DNA of 15,412 nucleotides from Clostridiales bacterium (GCA_019423795.1 JAHZAT010000033.1:1-15412); one strand, 5' to 3'. Shown: positions 6,428-14,956, counted from the stretch's first letter. The notes: generated by a model from the sequence alone, not told the origin. A program made the numbers and translations.

Positions 6428-6901
6428 TTATTTTCTTTCCTGAATCTTAACGATGACATATCCTTTTTCCGTTGAAATATAACCGATCTTGAGATACTGA
6501 CCGTCTTTCTTGATATATCCACCCTGTGTCGATGGTCTGTGGTAACCAAACTTCTTAATAAATTTATCACCATAGGAAAAATGAACACCCTTAATATCAA
6601 AGCTTTCTTCTTCCATATCTTCCTGATCTTCTCCACCGCTGGATGCTGGTACAAAATTCTCTACATATCCTTCAACACTCTTGTAATTTCCTTGCTTATA
6701 TGCTTGGATCACCTGCACATATCCAAAACAGAATCTAAGTGCTGCGATCGCACAGATTACAAGACACACTGCAGCTAACAACTTAAAAAATGGTTTCCGT
6801 GAACATAAGAGCAGTAATACTCCTATAATTCCTAAAATAGCAAATGGAATGACCCATCTTGCTTGTATCGTAAAATTGCTGGCTTCATATAATAGTTTCA
6901 T
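6428..6901 (-). CDS. Two-TM membrane protein of unknown function
   Basis: The protein has 157 residues: two hydrophobic helices (about 16-34 and 39-61), then a soluble part of about 95 residues. The soluble part contains YKSVEGYVENFVP, an acidic stretch (90-100), and ESFDIKGVHFSYGD. I recall this VEGYVENF / ESFDVxGVxFSY pattern from small Firmicutes membrane proteins annotated as hypothetical, and no function is known to me. The start at 6901 is chosen because GGGAGG lies eight bases upstream. A longer frame from 6982 would overlap hisA and lacks a ribosome site. It is the last gene of the operon, 50 bp after hisA, and ends at the bidirectional terminator. Confidence 0.8.
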   Translation of the reverse strand: MKLLYEASNFTIQARWVIPFAILGIIGVLLLLCSRKPFFKLLAAVCLVICAIAALRFCFGYVQVIQAYKQGNYKSVEGYVENFVPASSGGEDQEDMEEESFDIKGVHFSYGDKFIKKFGYHRPSTQGGYIKKDGQYLKIGYISTEKGYVIVKIQERK

Positions 6902-6951
6902 ATATTCAAGCCTCCCTTCCATACTCTTTCCACTCCATGTGAAAGTATTAC

Positions 6952-7746
6952 TTAATTCAGATTTGTTATCGTTGCATCGCAATATTCTAAGACTTTCGAA
7001 AATTCCATATCTCCACCAAATAAGTCTAAGGCACTTCCGATCGTCACATCAATCTTATCATTTCCATAGTTTTTCAGCAATTCCAGATCGTCAAAATTCT
7101 TAACTCCACCTGCATATGTGACTTTATTGCCATTATATCGAGCTAATAATTGCACGAGTTCCTGATCGATCCCCTGTGCTTTTCCTTCTACATCAACTCC
7201 ATGAATCAGATATTCATCACACCATGATTCCAGTTTGTGCAGAAGTTCTATGGTTAATTCTTCTTCCGTAAACTTCTGCCAGCGGTCTGTTGTGATATAG
7301 TATTTGTCATCTCTCTTTCGACAACTAAGGTCAAGTACCAGATGTTCTCTTCCTACCTGTTCTTTTAGAGCATCCAGTCTGTCATAATGAACCTTTCCAC
7401 CTGCAAATACAAAAGATGTTACGATCACATGTGATGCGCCAGATTCAATGAATTCTTTCGCATTCTCATCTGTGATCCCTCCACCGATCTGAAGACCCCC
7501 TTCAAATGCTTTCAACGCCTTTAATGCCTGTACCTTATCTTCTTCGTAGTACTTCGAATCTCTGGCATTCAGCATGATGATATGTCCACCATTCAAATGA
7601 TTCTCTTTATATAATTTTCCATAAAATGTACCATCTTTTTCGGATACAAAATTCTCTGTTGCAAAATCTCCCTGATCAAGAAGACTTCCTCCTACAATCT
7701 GTTTGATCTTGCCATTGTGAATGTCAATGCATGGTCTAAATCTCAT
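6952..7746 (-). CDS. hisA: HisA, eukaryotic-type ProFAR isomerase
   Basis: The enzyme isomerises the histidine intermediate ProFAR to PRFAR (the Amadori rearrangement). The protein has 264 residues in a TIM-barrel fold. Asp8 in FRPCIDIH and Asp185 in IHGVDVEGKAQG are the expected acid/base pair, and GGGIT (88-92) and YAGGVKNFDDL (211-221) are phosphate-binding loops. The sequence, including FRPCIDIHNGKIKQIVGG and the final TIGSALDLFGG, resembles the yeast HIS6 type and not the usual bacterial HisA. The start at 7746 has AGGAGATGG upstream. No other his gene is in the window; it sits 20 bp after the pseudouridine synthase gene in a signalling operon. Confidence 0.9.
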   Translation of the reverse strand: MRFRPCIDIHNGKIKQIVGGSLLDQGDFATENFVSEKDGTFYGKLYKENHLNGGHIIMLNARDSKYYEEDKVQALKALKAFEGGLQIGGGITDENAKEFIESGASHVIVTSFVFAGGKVHYDRLDALKEQVGREHLVLDLSCRKRDDKYYITTDRWQKFTEEELTIELLHKLESWCDEYLIHGVDVEGKAQGIDQELVQLLARYNGNKVTYAGGVKNFDDLELLKNYGNDKIDVTIGSALDLFGGDMEFSKVLEYCDATITNLN

Positions 7747-7766
7747 CTTTTCTTACCATCTCCTGT

Positions 7767-8477
7767 TTATTCTGTCATCTCTAATAAGTCAAATGCTTCT
7801 CCACTTGGATCTGCTTTAAATACCATTTTCTCACCTGTTGTTGGATGTTCAAATGCGATCCGTGCTGCAAATAGACCGATCTCTTTGTATTTCTTCTTTG
7901 TCTTTTGATAGATCGGATTATACTTTGTATCTCCCCAGATTCCAAATCCTCTGCTTGATGTCTGAACACGGATCTGATGGTGACGGCCTGTCTCTAAATG
8001 GATCAGACAATACGTGTATTTCATCTTGGAATCTTCCATCATATCAATAACTTCATAGTCAAGGATCGCTTCTTTGGCTCCTGGCGTTCCTTCTTTGACA
8101 ATTTTGGATACATTATTCTTCGGATCTTTTAATAAATAATCCCTGAATGTCCCTTCGTCGTCAGGCAGCCATCCGGTCAATACTGCCTGATAGTCTTTCT
8201 CAAAAGTATGATCTTTGATCTGTTCTGTCAGAGATGCAGCTGCCTTCTTGGTTCTTGCAAATACCATTACCCCGCCAACTGGACGGTCTAAGCGGTGAAC
8301 TAAATAAAGCTGTGGCTCCCCATCTGTATTTTCCTCAAAAAACAGTTGATTTTTAAGCTGATGCAAAAGATCCATGTCCCCCGTCTTGTCACTGGAAACG
8401 GGGATTCCTTTTGGCTTCTCACAGACAACGATCTGGTCATCTTTATATATGATATTTATCTTTTTATTCTTTCTCAT
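7767..8477 (-). CDS. RluA-family RNA pseudouridine synthase
   Basis: The protein has 236 residues. The catalytic motif is VHRLDRPVGG with Asp64, the residue that attacks the uridine, and the second signature is ETGRHHQIRVQ. The N-terminal IIYKDDQIVVCEKPKGIPV is the usual start of the RluA fold. There is no S4 domain, so it is a single-domain member. Whether it acts on rRNA or tRNA cannot be read from the sequence. Its ribosome site, AGGAGA, overlaps the stop region of the response regulator gene nine bases upstream, so translation is probably coupled. Confidence 0.93.
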   Translation of the reverse strand: MRKNKKINIIYKDDQIVVCEKPKGIPVSSDKTGDMDLLHQLKNQLFFEENTDGEPQLYLVHRLDRPVGGVMVFARTKKAAASLTEQIKDHTFEKDYQAVLTGWLPDDEGTFRDYLLKDPKNNVSKIVKEGTPGAKEAILDYEVIDMMEDSKMKYTYCLIHLETGRHHQIRVQTSSRGFGIWGDTKYNPIYQKTKKKYKEIGLFAARIAFEHPTTGEKMVFKADPSGEAFDLLEMTE

Positions 8478-8486
8478 AAAAATCTC

Positions 8487-9176
8487 CTACATCTTGAAAC
8501 GATATCCAACACCCCATATTGTCTCGATATATTGAGGTTTTGCTGTGTTAACTTCGATCTTCTCCCTGATCTTCTTGATATGAACCGTAACGGTTGCGAT
8601 ATCTCCTAAAGATTCCATATCCCAGATCTTATTAAATAATTCTTCCTTGGTAAAGACTCTGTTTGGATGTCCTGCAAGGAATGTTAAAAGATCAAATTCT
8701 TTCGTTGTAAAGACTTTTTCCTCTCCATTTAAGTATACACGTCTTGCAGTCTTATCAATCTTCAATCCACGGATCTCAATGATATCATTGACTTCCATCT
8801 GATTATTTACAAGACGCTGATAACGATTCAGATGTGCCTTCACTCTTGCTACAAGTTCACTTGGACTAAATGGCTTTGTGATATAATCATCTGCACCAAG
8901 TCCTAACCCTCGAATCTTATCGATATCTTCTTTTCTTGCAGATACCATAAGGATCGGAATTTCTTTTGCTTCTCGAATCTGCTTACAGATCTCAAATCCA
9001 TCAACTCCAGGTAACATGATATCTAAAATGATCATATCAAAATCATTTTTTAAAGCCTTCTCAAGTCCCTGCTGTCCATCTGTTTCGATTTCTACTTCAA
9101 AAGAACTTAATTCCAGATAATCTTTCTCTAATTCTGCAATTGAAAGTTCGTCTTCTACGATTAATACTTTGCTCAT
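8487..9176 (-). CDS. OmpR/PhoB-family response regulator
   Basis: The protein has 229 residues. The receiver domain (1-115) has the acidic pocket Glu8-Asp9, the phosphorylation site Asp52 in MIILDIMLPGVDG, and Lys101 in TKPF. The C-terminal winged helix (about 135-229) contains FTTKEFDLLTFLAGHPNRVF, the VTVHIKKIREKIE recognition helix, and the ending TIWGVGYRFKM. It would bind direct-repeat DNA sites when phosphorylated by the kinase encoded just upstream. One base separates it from the kinase stop, and its AAGGAGA ribosome site lies inside the kinase gene. Its targets are unknown. Confidence 0.96.
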   Translation of the reverse strand: MSKVLIVEDELSIAELEKDYLELSSFEVEIETDGQQGLEKALKNDFDMIILDIMLPGVDGFEICKQIREAKEIPILMVSARKEDIDKIRGLGLGADDYITKPFSPSELVARVKAHLNRYQRLVNNQMEVNDIIEIRGLKIDKTARRVYLNGEEKVFTTKEFDLLTFLAGHPNRVFTKEELFNKIWDMESLGDIATVTVHIKKIREKIEVNTAKPQYIETIWGVGYRFKM

Positions 9177-9177
9177 G

Positions 9178-10665
9178 TTATTTCTCCTTTGACTGATCGA
9201 TTACTTTATTTAGTGTAAAGAATATTGTCGTTCCAGCACGCAGCTTACTCTCTGCCCAGATCTCACCGCCATGTTCTTCGATGATCTTCTTACAAATAGA
9301 TAATCCAAGACCACTTCCACCTGCTGAATTTCTCGACATATCTGCACGATAGGTTCTTCTAAAAATATGTGGAAGATCTTCTTTGGAAATTCCGATTCCA
9401 TTGTCCTTGATCGCTACCTGTACCTTTCGGTCATATTCTGTTAACGTAATTCCTACTTTTCCTTTTGCTTTGTTATTGTATTTGCATGCATTATTGATAA
9501 TATTGTTTATCACTCTCTTAAGCTGTTCCGGATCTGCTGTTACCATGACATTGGCTGCACAGTAATTGCGATAAGAGAACATCATGCCTCTTTGCTCAAG
9601 GTCTGCTCCGATCTCATCGACACAGTCTTTAAAATACGAATTGATGTTGATCTTCTCAAAATTATACGGAATGATATTCGAATCGATCTTAGAGTATAAT
9701 GATAATTCATTGATCAATACATTCATATCATTTGCCTTGTTATAGACCGTCTTAATGTAACGATCCATCTTCTCAGGTGTATCGGCTACACCATCCATAA
9801 TTCCTTCTACATATCCTTTGATTGCTGTGATCGGCGTCTTTAGGTCATGGGAAATGTTACTGATCAAATCTCTGTTTTGCTTCTCATAAACAATTCTTGC
9901 ATCGATAGAGTCTTTCAATTCTGCCCTCATCTCATTAAATGCATTGCACAATTCCCTGATCTCTTCTCCACCACTGTTGATCACTACATCGTTGTCAAGA
10001 TTTCCTTCCTTGATACGTTCTGCACCTGCTTTTAATTCACGGATCGGTCCGACGAATTCACGATACATAAACCATGATAAAAAGGTACTTGTTAAGATCA
10101 GTACCCCTATCACAGCGCAAGATACCTGAATAATAATATTGCGATAATGTGGAAGTACTGTTCCAAGATCTGTCATGATAAAAACAGATCCTTGTCCGCC
10201 ATCATTGTATTTAAAGTCCTGCTGTTTTACAAGATAGTTTCCTGGTCTGCTGACAAAAAAGCCACGGTCTGCATCACTGTCTTTATTCCCATAGGATGGA
10301 AGTTTATGAATTAATTTATCAGATACTTTTTTCTTCCCTATATATTGGATCTGACCATTTTTACGGACGATCAGATAGGAATCCTTCGCTTTTAAACGTT
10401 CATTGAGATCATTTAAATACTGTTCATTGTCAAAGATTTGTGGATCTTTCCTTACGTGATCTTCTAATTCAAAGAAAATTTCCTGTGTCTCGGTATTCAT
10501 CGTCTTTAATGGATTCACAAATCGTTCAAAAGACCCTGCTGAGAGGTCTGCCTTGTTGATTCTTGAATACCCTATACTCAAACCAGCGATCGATACTATC
10601 ATCACAAAGATTGGTAGCACGATCGCTGGTAAATAGATCAACCGAACTTTATTTACTGCTTTCAT
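9178..10665 (-). CDS. Membrane sensor histidine kinase
   Basis: The protein has 495 residues: TM1 (about 10-33), an extracytoplasmic sensor region (about 34-176) with no motif I recognise, TM2 (about 177-201), and a HAMP domain (about 202-255). The HisKA region has His273 in NISHDLKTPITAI. The ATPase domain has N box INNACKYN, G1 DNGIGI, F box IFRRTYRAD, and G2 GSGLGLSICKKI. It phosphorylates the adjacent response regulator. It is the first gene of its operon, before its regulator, the reverse of the more common order. AAAGGAG precedes the ATG. The nearby upstream ATG (GGATGA context) leads straight to a stop and is not used. Confidence 0.95.
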   Translation of the reverse strand: MKAVNKVRLIYLPAIVLPIFVMIVSIAGLSIGYSRINKADLSAGSFERFVNPLKTMNTETQEIFFELEDHVRKDPQIFDNEQYLNDLNERLKAKDSYLIVRKNGQIQYIGKKKVSDKLIHKLPSYGNKDSDADRGFFVSRPGNYLVKQQDFKYNDGGQGSVFIMTDLGTVLPHYRNIIIQVSCAVIGVLILTSTFLSWFMYREFVGPIRELKAGAERIKEGNLDNDVVINSGGEEIRELCNAFNEMRAELKDSIDARIVYEKQNRDLISNISHDLKTPITAIKGYVEGIMDGVADTPEKMDRYIKTVYNKANDMNVLINELSLYSKIDSNIIPYNFEKININSYFKDCVDEIGADLEQRGMMFSYRNYCAANVMVTADPEQLKRVINNIINNACKYNNKAKGKVGITLTEYDRKVQVAIKDNGIGISKEDLPHIFRRTYRADMSRNSAGGSGLGLSICKKIIEEHGGEIWAESKLRAGTTIFFTLNKVIDQSKEK

Positions 10666-10698
10666 CCCATTAACTCTCCTTTGGTATTAATATCTATT

Positions 10699-10707
10699 AT
10701 TATACCA
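10699..10707 (-). promoter_or_regulatory. Extended -10 promoter for the two-component operon
   Basis: On the minus strand, TGGTATAAT (10699-10707) is a perfect extended -10, about 34 bp before the kinase ATG. The -35 is weak. No terminator is visible between coaBC (ends 10748) and this promoter, so read-through from the pan operon is possible. Confidence 0.65.
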
Positions 10708-10747
10708 TAGTCATACGAAGAAACCAGAATTTGATCGATTATTTTAT

Positions 10748-11938
10748 TTAATTTTTAGAAACGATAAAATCAAGAAGTGCATCTGCAACTTCTTCTTTTG
10801 TCATCTTTGGAAGCTGCTTTTCTTCATCCTTTGTGATCAGTGTGATCACGTTTGTATCTGTGTTGAATCCAGCTCCCTGTTCCTTTAAGTTATTGGCTGC
10901 GATCATGTCGATCTTTTTCTTCTCTAGTTTAGCTCTAGAGTTTTCTAACATGTTCTGTGTTTCCATGGAAAAACCACATAAGAACTGACCTTCTTTTTTA
11001 TTCTCTCCAAGTGTCTTTAAAATATCTTTTGTCCTTACCAGTTCAATCGCCATATCTCCGTCTTTTTTCTTGACTTTCTGATCGCTGACATTCGCTGGTG
11101 TATAATCTGCAACAGCTGCAGATTTGATGATGATATCTTGTTCATCACTTCTGCTTATCACTGCATCGTACATATCCTGTGCACTCACGATCGGAACAAC
11201 ATCTACAAACATCGGGGGGTCGATCGCTGTCTTTCCTGTGACTAACGTAACATCTGCTCCACGAAGCATCGCCATCTTAGCGATCGCATATCCCATCTTC
11301 CCTGAGGAATGATTGGAAATATAACGTACTGGATCGATTGCTTCGATCGTTGGCCCTGCTGTCACAAGGACTTTCTTGCCTTTTAAGTCTTTTTCTTTGG
11401 CGATCACTCTCTCAAGATGTGCAACCAGCACTTCTTCTGAAGGCATCTTTCCTGCACCACTTGTTCCACATGCCAGATGTCCATTCGCAGGCTCTACGAT
11501 CTCATATCCAAATCTTCTTAGTTTATCAAGATTATCCTGCAAGATTGGATTATTATACATCTTTGTATTCATCGCTGGTGAAATGATCACTGGTTTGTTA
11601 CATGCCATTACGGTTGTTGATAACATATCATCTGCGATTCCATTTGCGATCTTACCAATGATATTCGCTGAAGCTGGTGCGATCAGCATCGCATCTGCTT
11701 TGTCTGTCAGTGATACATGTGCTACATGAAACTGAAAATTACGGTCAAATGTTTCTACAAGACATTTTGTATTGGTCAAACTTTCAAATGCGATTGGGTT
11801 GATGAAATTTGTTGCATTCTTCGTCATGACTACGTGAACTTCGCATCCACGTTTCACTAACATACTCGCTACATTTGCCATCTTATAAGCTGCAATACTT
11901 CCTGTCACACCCAATACTATCGTTTTTCCTTTTAACAT
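10748..11938 (-). CDS. coaBC: Bifunctional phosphopantothenoylcysteine decarboxylase / phosphopantothenate-cysteine ligase
   Basis: The 396-residue flavoprotein makes two steps of coenzyme A synthesis: coupling of 4'-phosphopantothenate to cysteine (CoaB) and decarboxylation to 4'-phosphopantetheine (CoaC). The CoaC domain (1 to about 180) has the catalytic His74 in FHVAHVS, the PAMNTKMYNNP motif (121-131), and Cys157 in LACGTSGAGKMP. The CoaB domain starts near 185, with VLVTAGPTIEAIDPVRYISNHSSGKMG and IIKSAAVADYTP. AGGAGA lies upstream, overlapping the end of panD. Its place at the end of the pan operon joins pantothenate formation directly to CoA synthesis; pantothenate kinase is not in the window. 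Confidence 0.97.
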   Translation of the reverse strand: MLKGKTIVLGVTGSIAAYKMANVASMLVKRGCEVHVVMTKNATNFINPIAFESLTNTKCLVETFDRNFQFHVAHVSLTDKADAMLIAPASANIIGKIANGIADDMLSTTVMACNKPVIISPAMNTKMYNNPILQDNLDKLRRFGYEIVEPANGHLACGTSGAGKMPSEEVLVAHLERVIAKEKDLKGKKVLVTAGPTIEAIDPVRYISNHSSGKMGYAIAKMAMLRGADVTLVTGKTAIDPPMFVDVVPIVSAQDMYDAVISRSDEQDIIIKSAAVADYTPANVSDQKVKKKDGDMAIELVRTKDILKTLGENKKEGQFLCGFSMETQNMLENSRAKLEKKKIDMIAANNLKEQGAGFNTDTNVITLITKDEEKQLPKMTKEEVADALLDFIVSKN

Positions 11939-11948
11939 GATCTTTCTC

Positions 11949-12338
11949 CTACATATCTTCTAAACGTCCATGTCTTTCATAGTTTGTGCAACGGGAAATC
12001 TGATTCTCATCATCTACAAATACAACTTTTGGTTCAAATGTTTTTGCTTCTTCTGGTGTCATATCTGCATATGCGATAATGATGATCTTATCTCCTGTTG
12101 CCACGCAACGTGCTGCAGGTCCGTTTAAGCAGATCATCCCACTTCCTGGCTCTCCTGGAATTGTATATGTCTCGAAACGGCTTCCGTTGTTCACATCTAC
12201 GATATGTACGTGTTCATATTCTAAGATTCCTGCTGCTTCTAATAATACAGGATCGACTGTGATACTTCCTACATAATCTAATTCTGCCTGTTTTACTGTT
12301 GCTCTATGAATTTTTCCTTTTAACATGCTGATGTTCAT
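11949..12338 (-). CDS. panD: Aspartate 1-decarboxylase proenzyme
   Basis: The enzyme decarboxylates aspartate to beta-alanine, one half of pantothenate. The 129-residue proenzyme has the YVGSITVD site, where self-cleavage between Gly24 and Ser25 makes the pyruvoyl group. GSRFETYTIPGEPGSGMICLNGPAAR and IIIIAYADM follow the family pattern. The ATG is preceded by AAGGAGA. It lies 18 bp after panC and 10 bp before coaBC. Maturation may need no helper, as in most bacteria outside the enteric group (known for the family, not visible here). Confidence 0.97.
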   Translation of the reverse strand: MNISMLKGKIHRATVKQAELDYVGSITVDPVLLEAAGILEYEHVHIVDVNNGSRFETYTIPGEPGSGMICLNGPAARCVATGDKIIIIAYADMTPEEAKTFEPKVVFVDDENQISRCTNYERHGRLEDM

Positions 12339-12356
12339 TTTTCTTTCTCCTTAAGT

Positions 12357-13199
12357 CTATTCGTTAATCAGTGTATTGTCAATGAGTCTTGTCTTTCCAA
12401 TGTAAACTGCCATAGCTAACATACATGTTCCTTCCAGTTTCTCAACTGGTGCCATAGATAAAGCATCAACTGCTTCTACATAATCAATCTTGGCAAGTGG
12501 TTCTGTCTCAATGTTTTTCTTCATTGCTTCTACGACTTTGTTTGCATCTTTTTCTGTCTTGGCAAGTTCTTTTCCTAATGCTACCGTCTTAGAAAGGATC
12601 AGTGCTGCTTTTCTTTCTTCAGAAGAAAGATATGTATTTCTTGAACTCTTTGCAAGTCCGTCTTCTTCACGAACGATCGGACATCCAACGATCTCGATAT
12701 CCATATTTAAGTCACGTACCATACGTTTGATCACTGCTAACTGCTGTCCGTCTTTCTGTCCAAAATATGCGTGGTCTGGTGTTACGATATTAAATAATTT
12801 ATTTACGACCGTACATACACCTCTGAAATGAATTGGACGAGTTTTTCCACAAAGTCCTTCTGTAAGTCCTGTCATGTCCACAAAAGAACAGAAATCTTTT
12901 TCATACATTTCTTCTGCTTCTGGATGGAAGATCAGGTCTACTCCTGCACTTTCACATAATGCTGCATCATGGTCTAAATCTCTTGGATATGTTGCAAGGT
13001 CCTCTGTTGGTCCAAACTGCATTGGATTTACGAAAATACTTACAACGACTTTATCGTTACCTTTTCTTGCTGCATCCATCAGACTTTTGTGTCCTTCATG
13101 AAGATATCCCATCGTTGGCACGAAACCTACGCTTAGTCCTTGTTTCTTCCACTCTTTTACCTGTTCTCTGACTTCTTTGACTGTTCCTACGATTTTCAT
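12357..13199 (-). CDS. panC: Pantothenate synthetase (pantoate-beta-alanine ligase)
   Basis: The enzyme uses ATP to join pantoate and beta-alanine. Its 280-residue length is usual. The HIGH-type motif is PTMGYLHEGH (28-37), followed by VVSIFVNPMQFGPTEDLATYPR, FRGVCTVV, NKLFNIVTPDHAYFGQKDGQQ, and the KMSKS-like GLAKSSRN. A ribosome site, AAGGAG, lies eight bases before the ATG. A short hairpin with a possible -10 box lies just upstream. Confidence 0.97.
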   Translation of the reverse strand: MKIVGTVKEVREQVKEWKKQGLSVGFVPTMGYLHEGHKSLMDAARKGNDKVVVSIFVNPMQFGPTEDLATYPRDLDHDAALCESAGVDLIFHPEAEEMYEKDFCSFVDMTGLTEGLCGKTRPIHFRGVCTVVNKLFNIVTPDHAYFGQKDGQQLAVIKRMVRDLNMDIEIVGCPIVREEDGLAKSSRNTYLSSEERKAALILSKTVALGKELAKTEKDANKVVEAMKKNIETEPLAKIDYVEAVDALSMAPVEKLEGTCMLAMAVYIGKTRLIDNTLINE

Positions 13200-13214
13200 T
13201 ACTAAAACTCCTTC

Positions 13215-13233
13215 TTCCCATTATACGTGGGAA
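13215..13233 (-). promoter_or_regulatory. Small hairpin, possible internal promoter, in the panB-panC gap
   Basis: TTCCCA (13215-13220) and TGGGAA (13228-13233) form a 6-bp dyad with a 7-base loop, ending seven bases upstream of the panC ribosome site. The minus strand of the dyad contains TATAAT (13220-13225), but no -35 of note lies 17 bp upstream. It may be an mRNA-stabilising hairpin or a weak promoter. Confidence 0.3.
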
Positions 13234-13277
13234 TCTATTTATATAAATTATGTCCTTTTTATTGTCTATTTTTGATC

Positions 13278-14105
13278 TTAATATAATTTTTCAATGACAT
13301 CATCACTGATCGCATATGTATTTTCTGGTCCAGGGAAAGTTCCTTCTTTGACTGCATTGATATAATCTTTGACTGCTCCCTGCATCACTTCTCCAACTTG
13401 TGCAAACTGTTTTACAAATTTTGGTACGAAGTTTCCATACATTGCTAACATGTCCTGATAAACTAATACCTGTCCATCACATTCAGCACTTGCTCCGATT
13501 CCGATCGTTGGAATATGTACTTTCTTTGTGATGATCGCTGCTAATTTCTCAGGAATTCCTTCTAAAACGAGCATAAATGCTCCCGCTTTCTCAACTGCCT
13601 GTGCTGCTTCGATCAGTTCTTTTGCTGCCTCCTCGCTTTTTCCCTGCACTCTGAATCCACCAAACATATTAGATGACTGTGGTGTCAGTCCAATGTGGGC
13701 ACATACTGGAATCTGTGCATTCACGATTGCTTCGATCTGTGGACATACATTTTTTCCACCTTCTAATTTTACTGCTGTACAACCTGTTTCTTTCATGATT
13801 CGTCCAGCATTTGCTACCGCATCATATACAGATGTGTGATAAGATAAAAATGGCATATCGACAACGATCATAGCGTTTTTTGCCCCTCTTACAACGGCTG
13901 CTCCATGATGGATCATATCATCAACAGTTACAGGAATCGTTGAATCGTATCCAAGCATAACCATTCCAAGAGAATCTCCAACCAACATCGTGTCAATTCC
14001 AGCTTCGTCAAATAATTTTGCAGTGGAATAATCATATGCTGTCAGCATTGTGATCTTTTCTCCATTATCCTTCATCTTCTGTACTGTGCTTACTGTTGTT
14101 TTCAT
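13278..14105 (-). CDS. panB: 3-methyl-2-oxobutanoate hydroxymethyltransferase
   Basis: The enzyme transfers a hydroxymethyl group from methylene-tetrahydrofolate to 2-ketoisovalerate, giving ketopantoate. The protein has 275 residues in a TIM barrel. MLTAYDYSTAKLFDEAGID, VGDSLGMVMLGY with Asp44 and Ser45 (metal and substrate site), VVDMPFLSYH (Asp83) and Glu182 in MLVLEGIPE mark the active site. It starts within the last codon of the upstream DUF2520 gene (4-base ATGA overlap), so translation is coupled. Confidence 0.97.
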   Translation of the reverse strand: MKTTVSTVQKMKDNGEKITMLTAYDYSTAKLFDEAGIDTMLVGDSLGMVMLGYDSTIPVTVDDMIHHGAAVVRGAKNAMIVVDMPFLSYHTSVYDAVANAGRIMKETGCTAVKLEGGKNVCPQIEAIVNAQIPVCAHIGLTPQSSNMFGGFRVQGKSEEAAKELIEAAQAVEKAGAFMLVLEGIPEKLAAIITKKVHIPTIGIGASAECDGQVLVYQDMLAMYGNFVPKFVKQFAQVGEVMQGAVKDYINAVKEGTFPGPENTYAISDDVIEKLY

Positions 14106-14950
14106 TTTTCTTCCTCCAATACATGTTTCATGTCTGCATAAGAAATATCAGGATGTCGCATCTGCGCAAGTTTTATGATCTCTTTTGTCAGGGCACTATA
14201 AGTTTCCTTTGTCTCCTGATCCAAGGCATTCAGATGTTTCTGCACTGTTTTGATATCATGGCGTTCCACTGGGCCTGTCAGTGCATCACATGTTCCAACA
14301 TCAAATATATTGTTCATGTTCGTAACTGTCAGCGGTTTCAATGCCTTCAGTGCTGCATCTTCATCAAATCCGCACTCCATAAGCAGTCTTTTGGCCTGAT
14401 TGATCAGTCCGACCGCAAGATTCGATGCAAACACAGCTGCTGCATGATATTTTGGTTTATCTTCGCTTTTTAATCTCACGATGTGATTTGGACACGCAGA
14501 TAACAGATCCATGATCTCTTCTATGTGTTCTTCATTTCCTTCCACACTGAATAGAGCCTGTGATAAATCTTCGTATGCAGTTTTTTTACTCTTAAATGGA
14601 AACATTGGATGAATAGAGTAACCGTACGCTCCGGTTTCTTCAATTCCAGAAAGAACAGCTGATCCTAATGATCCGCTGCAATGACAAATAAACTTTCCTT
14701 GTATCGGATAAGTTTTGACTAGTTCCCAGACTGCGGCTATTGCATCGTCTGGTACTGTTAAAAATAGAACATCACTCTTTGTTAATATTTTATCAATTGA
14801 GGTTGTAAATATCTTCTGAGTCTGTTTTTCCGTTCCACTTACCTTTGCTTGTGTACGGGTGTAACACCCTGTGACGGGTATATTGTTGTGTACAAAGTAA
14901 TCATAAAGAGAGCAGCCCACTTTCCCCGCTCCGATAAATCCTACTTTCAT
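14102..14950 (-). CDS. panG: Rossmann-fold/DUF2520 oxidoreductase, probable PanG-type ketopantoate reductase
   Basis: The protein has 282 residues. The N-terminal Rossmann domain has GFIGAGKVG (4-12), and DVLFLTVPDDAI and CHCSGSLGS follow. The C-terminal helical part has HPMFPF (113-118) and KPKYHAAAVFASN (164-176), as in DUF2520 proteins related to 6-phosphogluconate-dehydrogenase-like folds. As I recall, PanG of Francisella and its homologues in Enterococcus and Clostridioides have this architecture and reduce ketopantoate to pantoate with NADPH, replacing PanE. As the first gene of an operon with panB, panC and panD that has no panE, it fits that missing step well. The function is inferred from family and position. 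The ribosome site AGGTGA precedes the ATG by six bases and is inside a hairpin. Confidence 0.85.
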   Translation of the reverse strand: MKVGFIGAGKVGCSLYDYFVHNNIPVTGCYTRTQAKVSGTEKQTQKIFTTSIDKILTKSDVLFLTVPDDAIAAVWELVKTYPIQGKFICHCSGSLGSAVLSGIEETGAYGYSIHPMFPFKSKKTAYEDLSQALFSVEGNEEHIEEIMDLLSACPNHIVRLKSEDKPKYHAAAVFASNLAVGLINQAKRLLMECGFDEDAALKALKPLTVTNMNNIFDVGTCDALTGPVERHDIKTVQKHLNALDQETKETYSALTKEIIKLAQMRHPDISYADMKHVLEEEK

Positions 14951-14956
14951 ACATGT

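Noticed and set aside
14096..14473. 125-codon plus-strand frame opposite the DUF2520 gene
   Set aside because: It is antisense to a well-supported gene, with low-complexity hydrophobic composition and no ribosome site.
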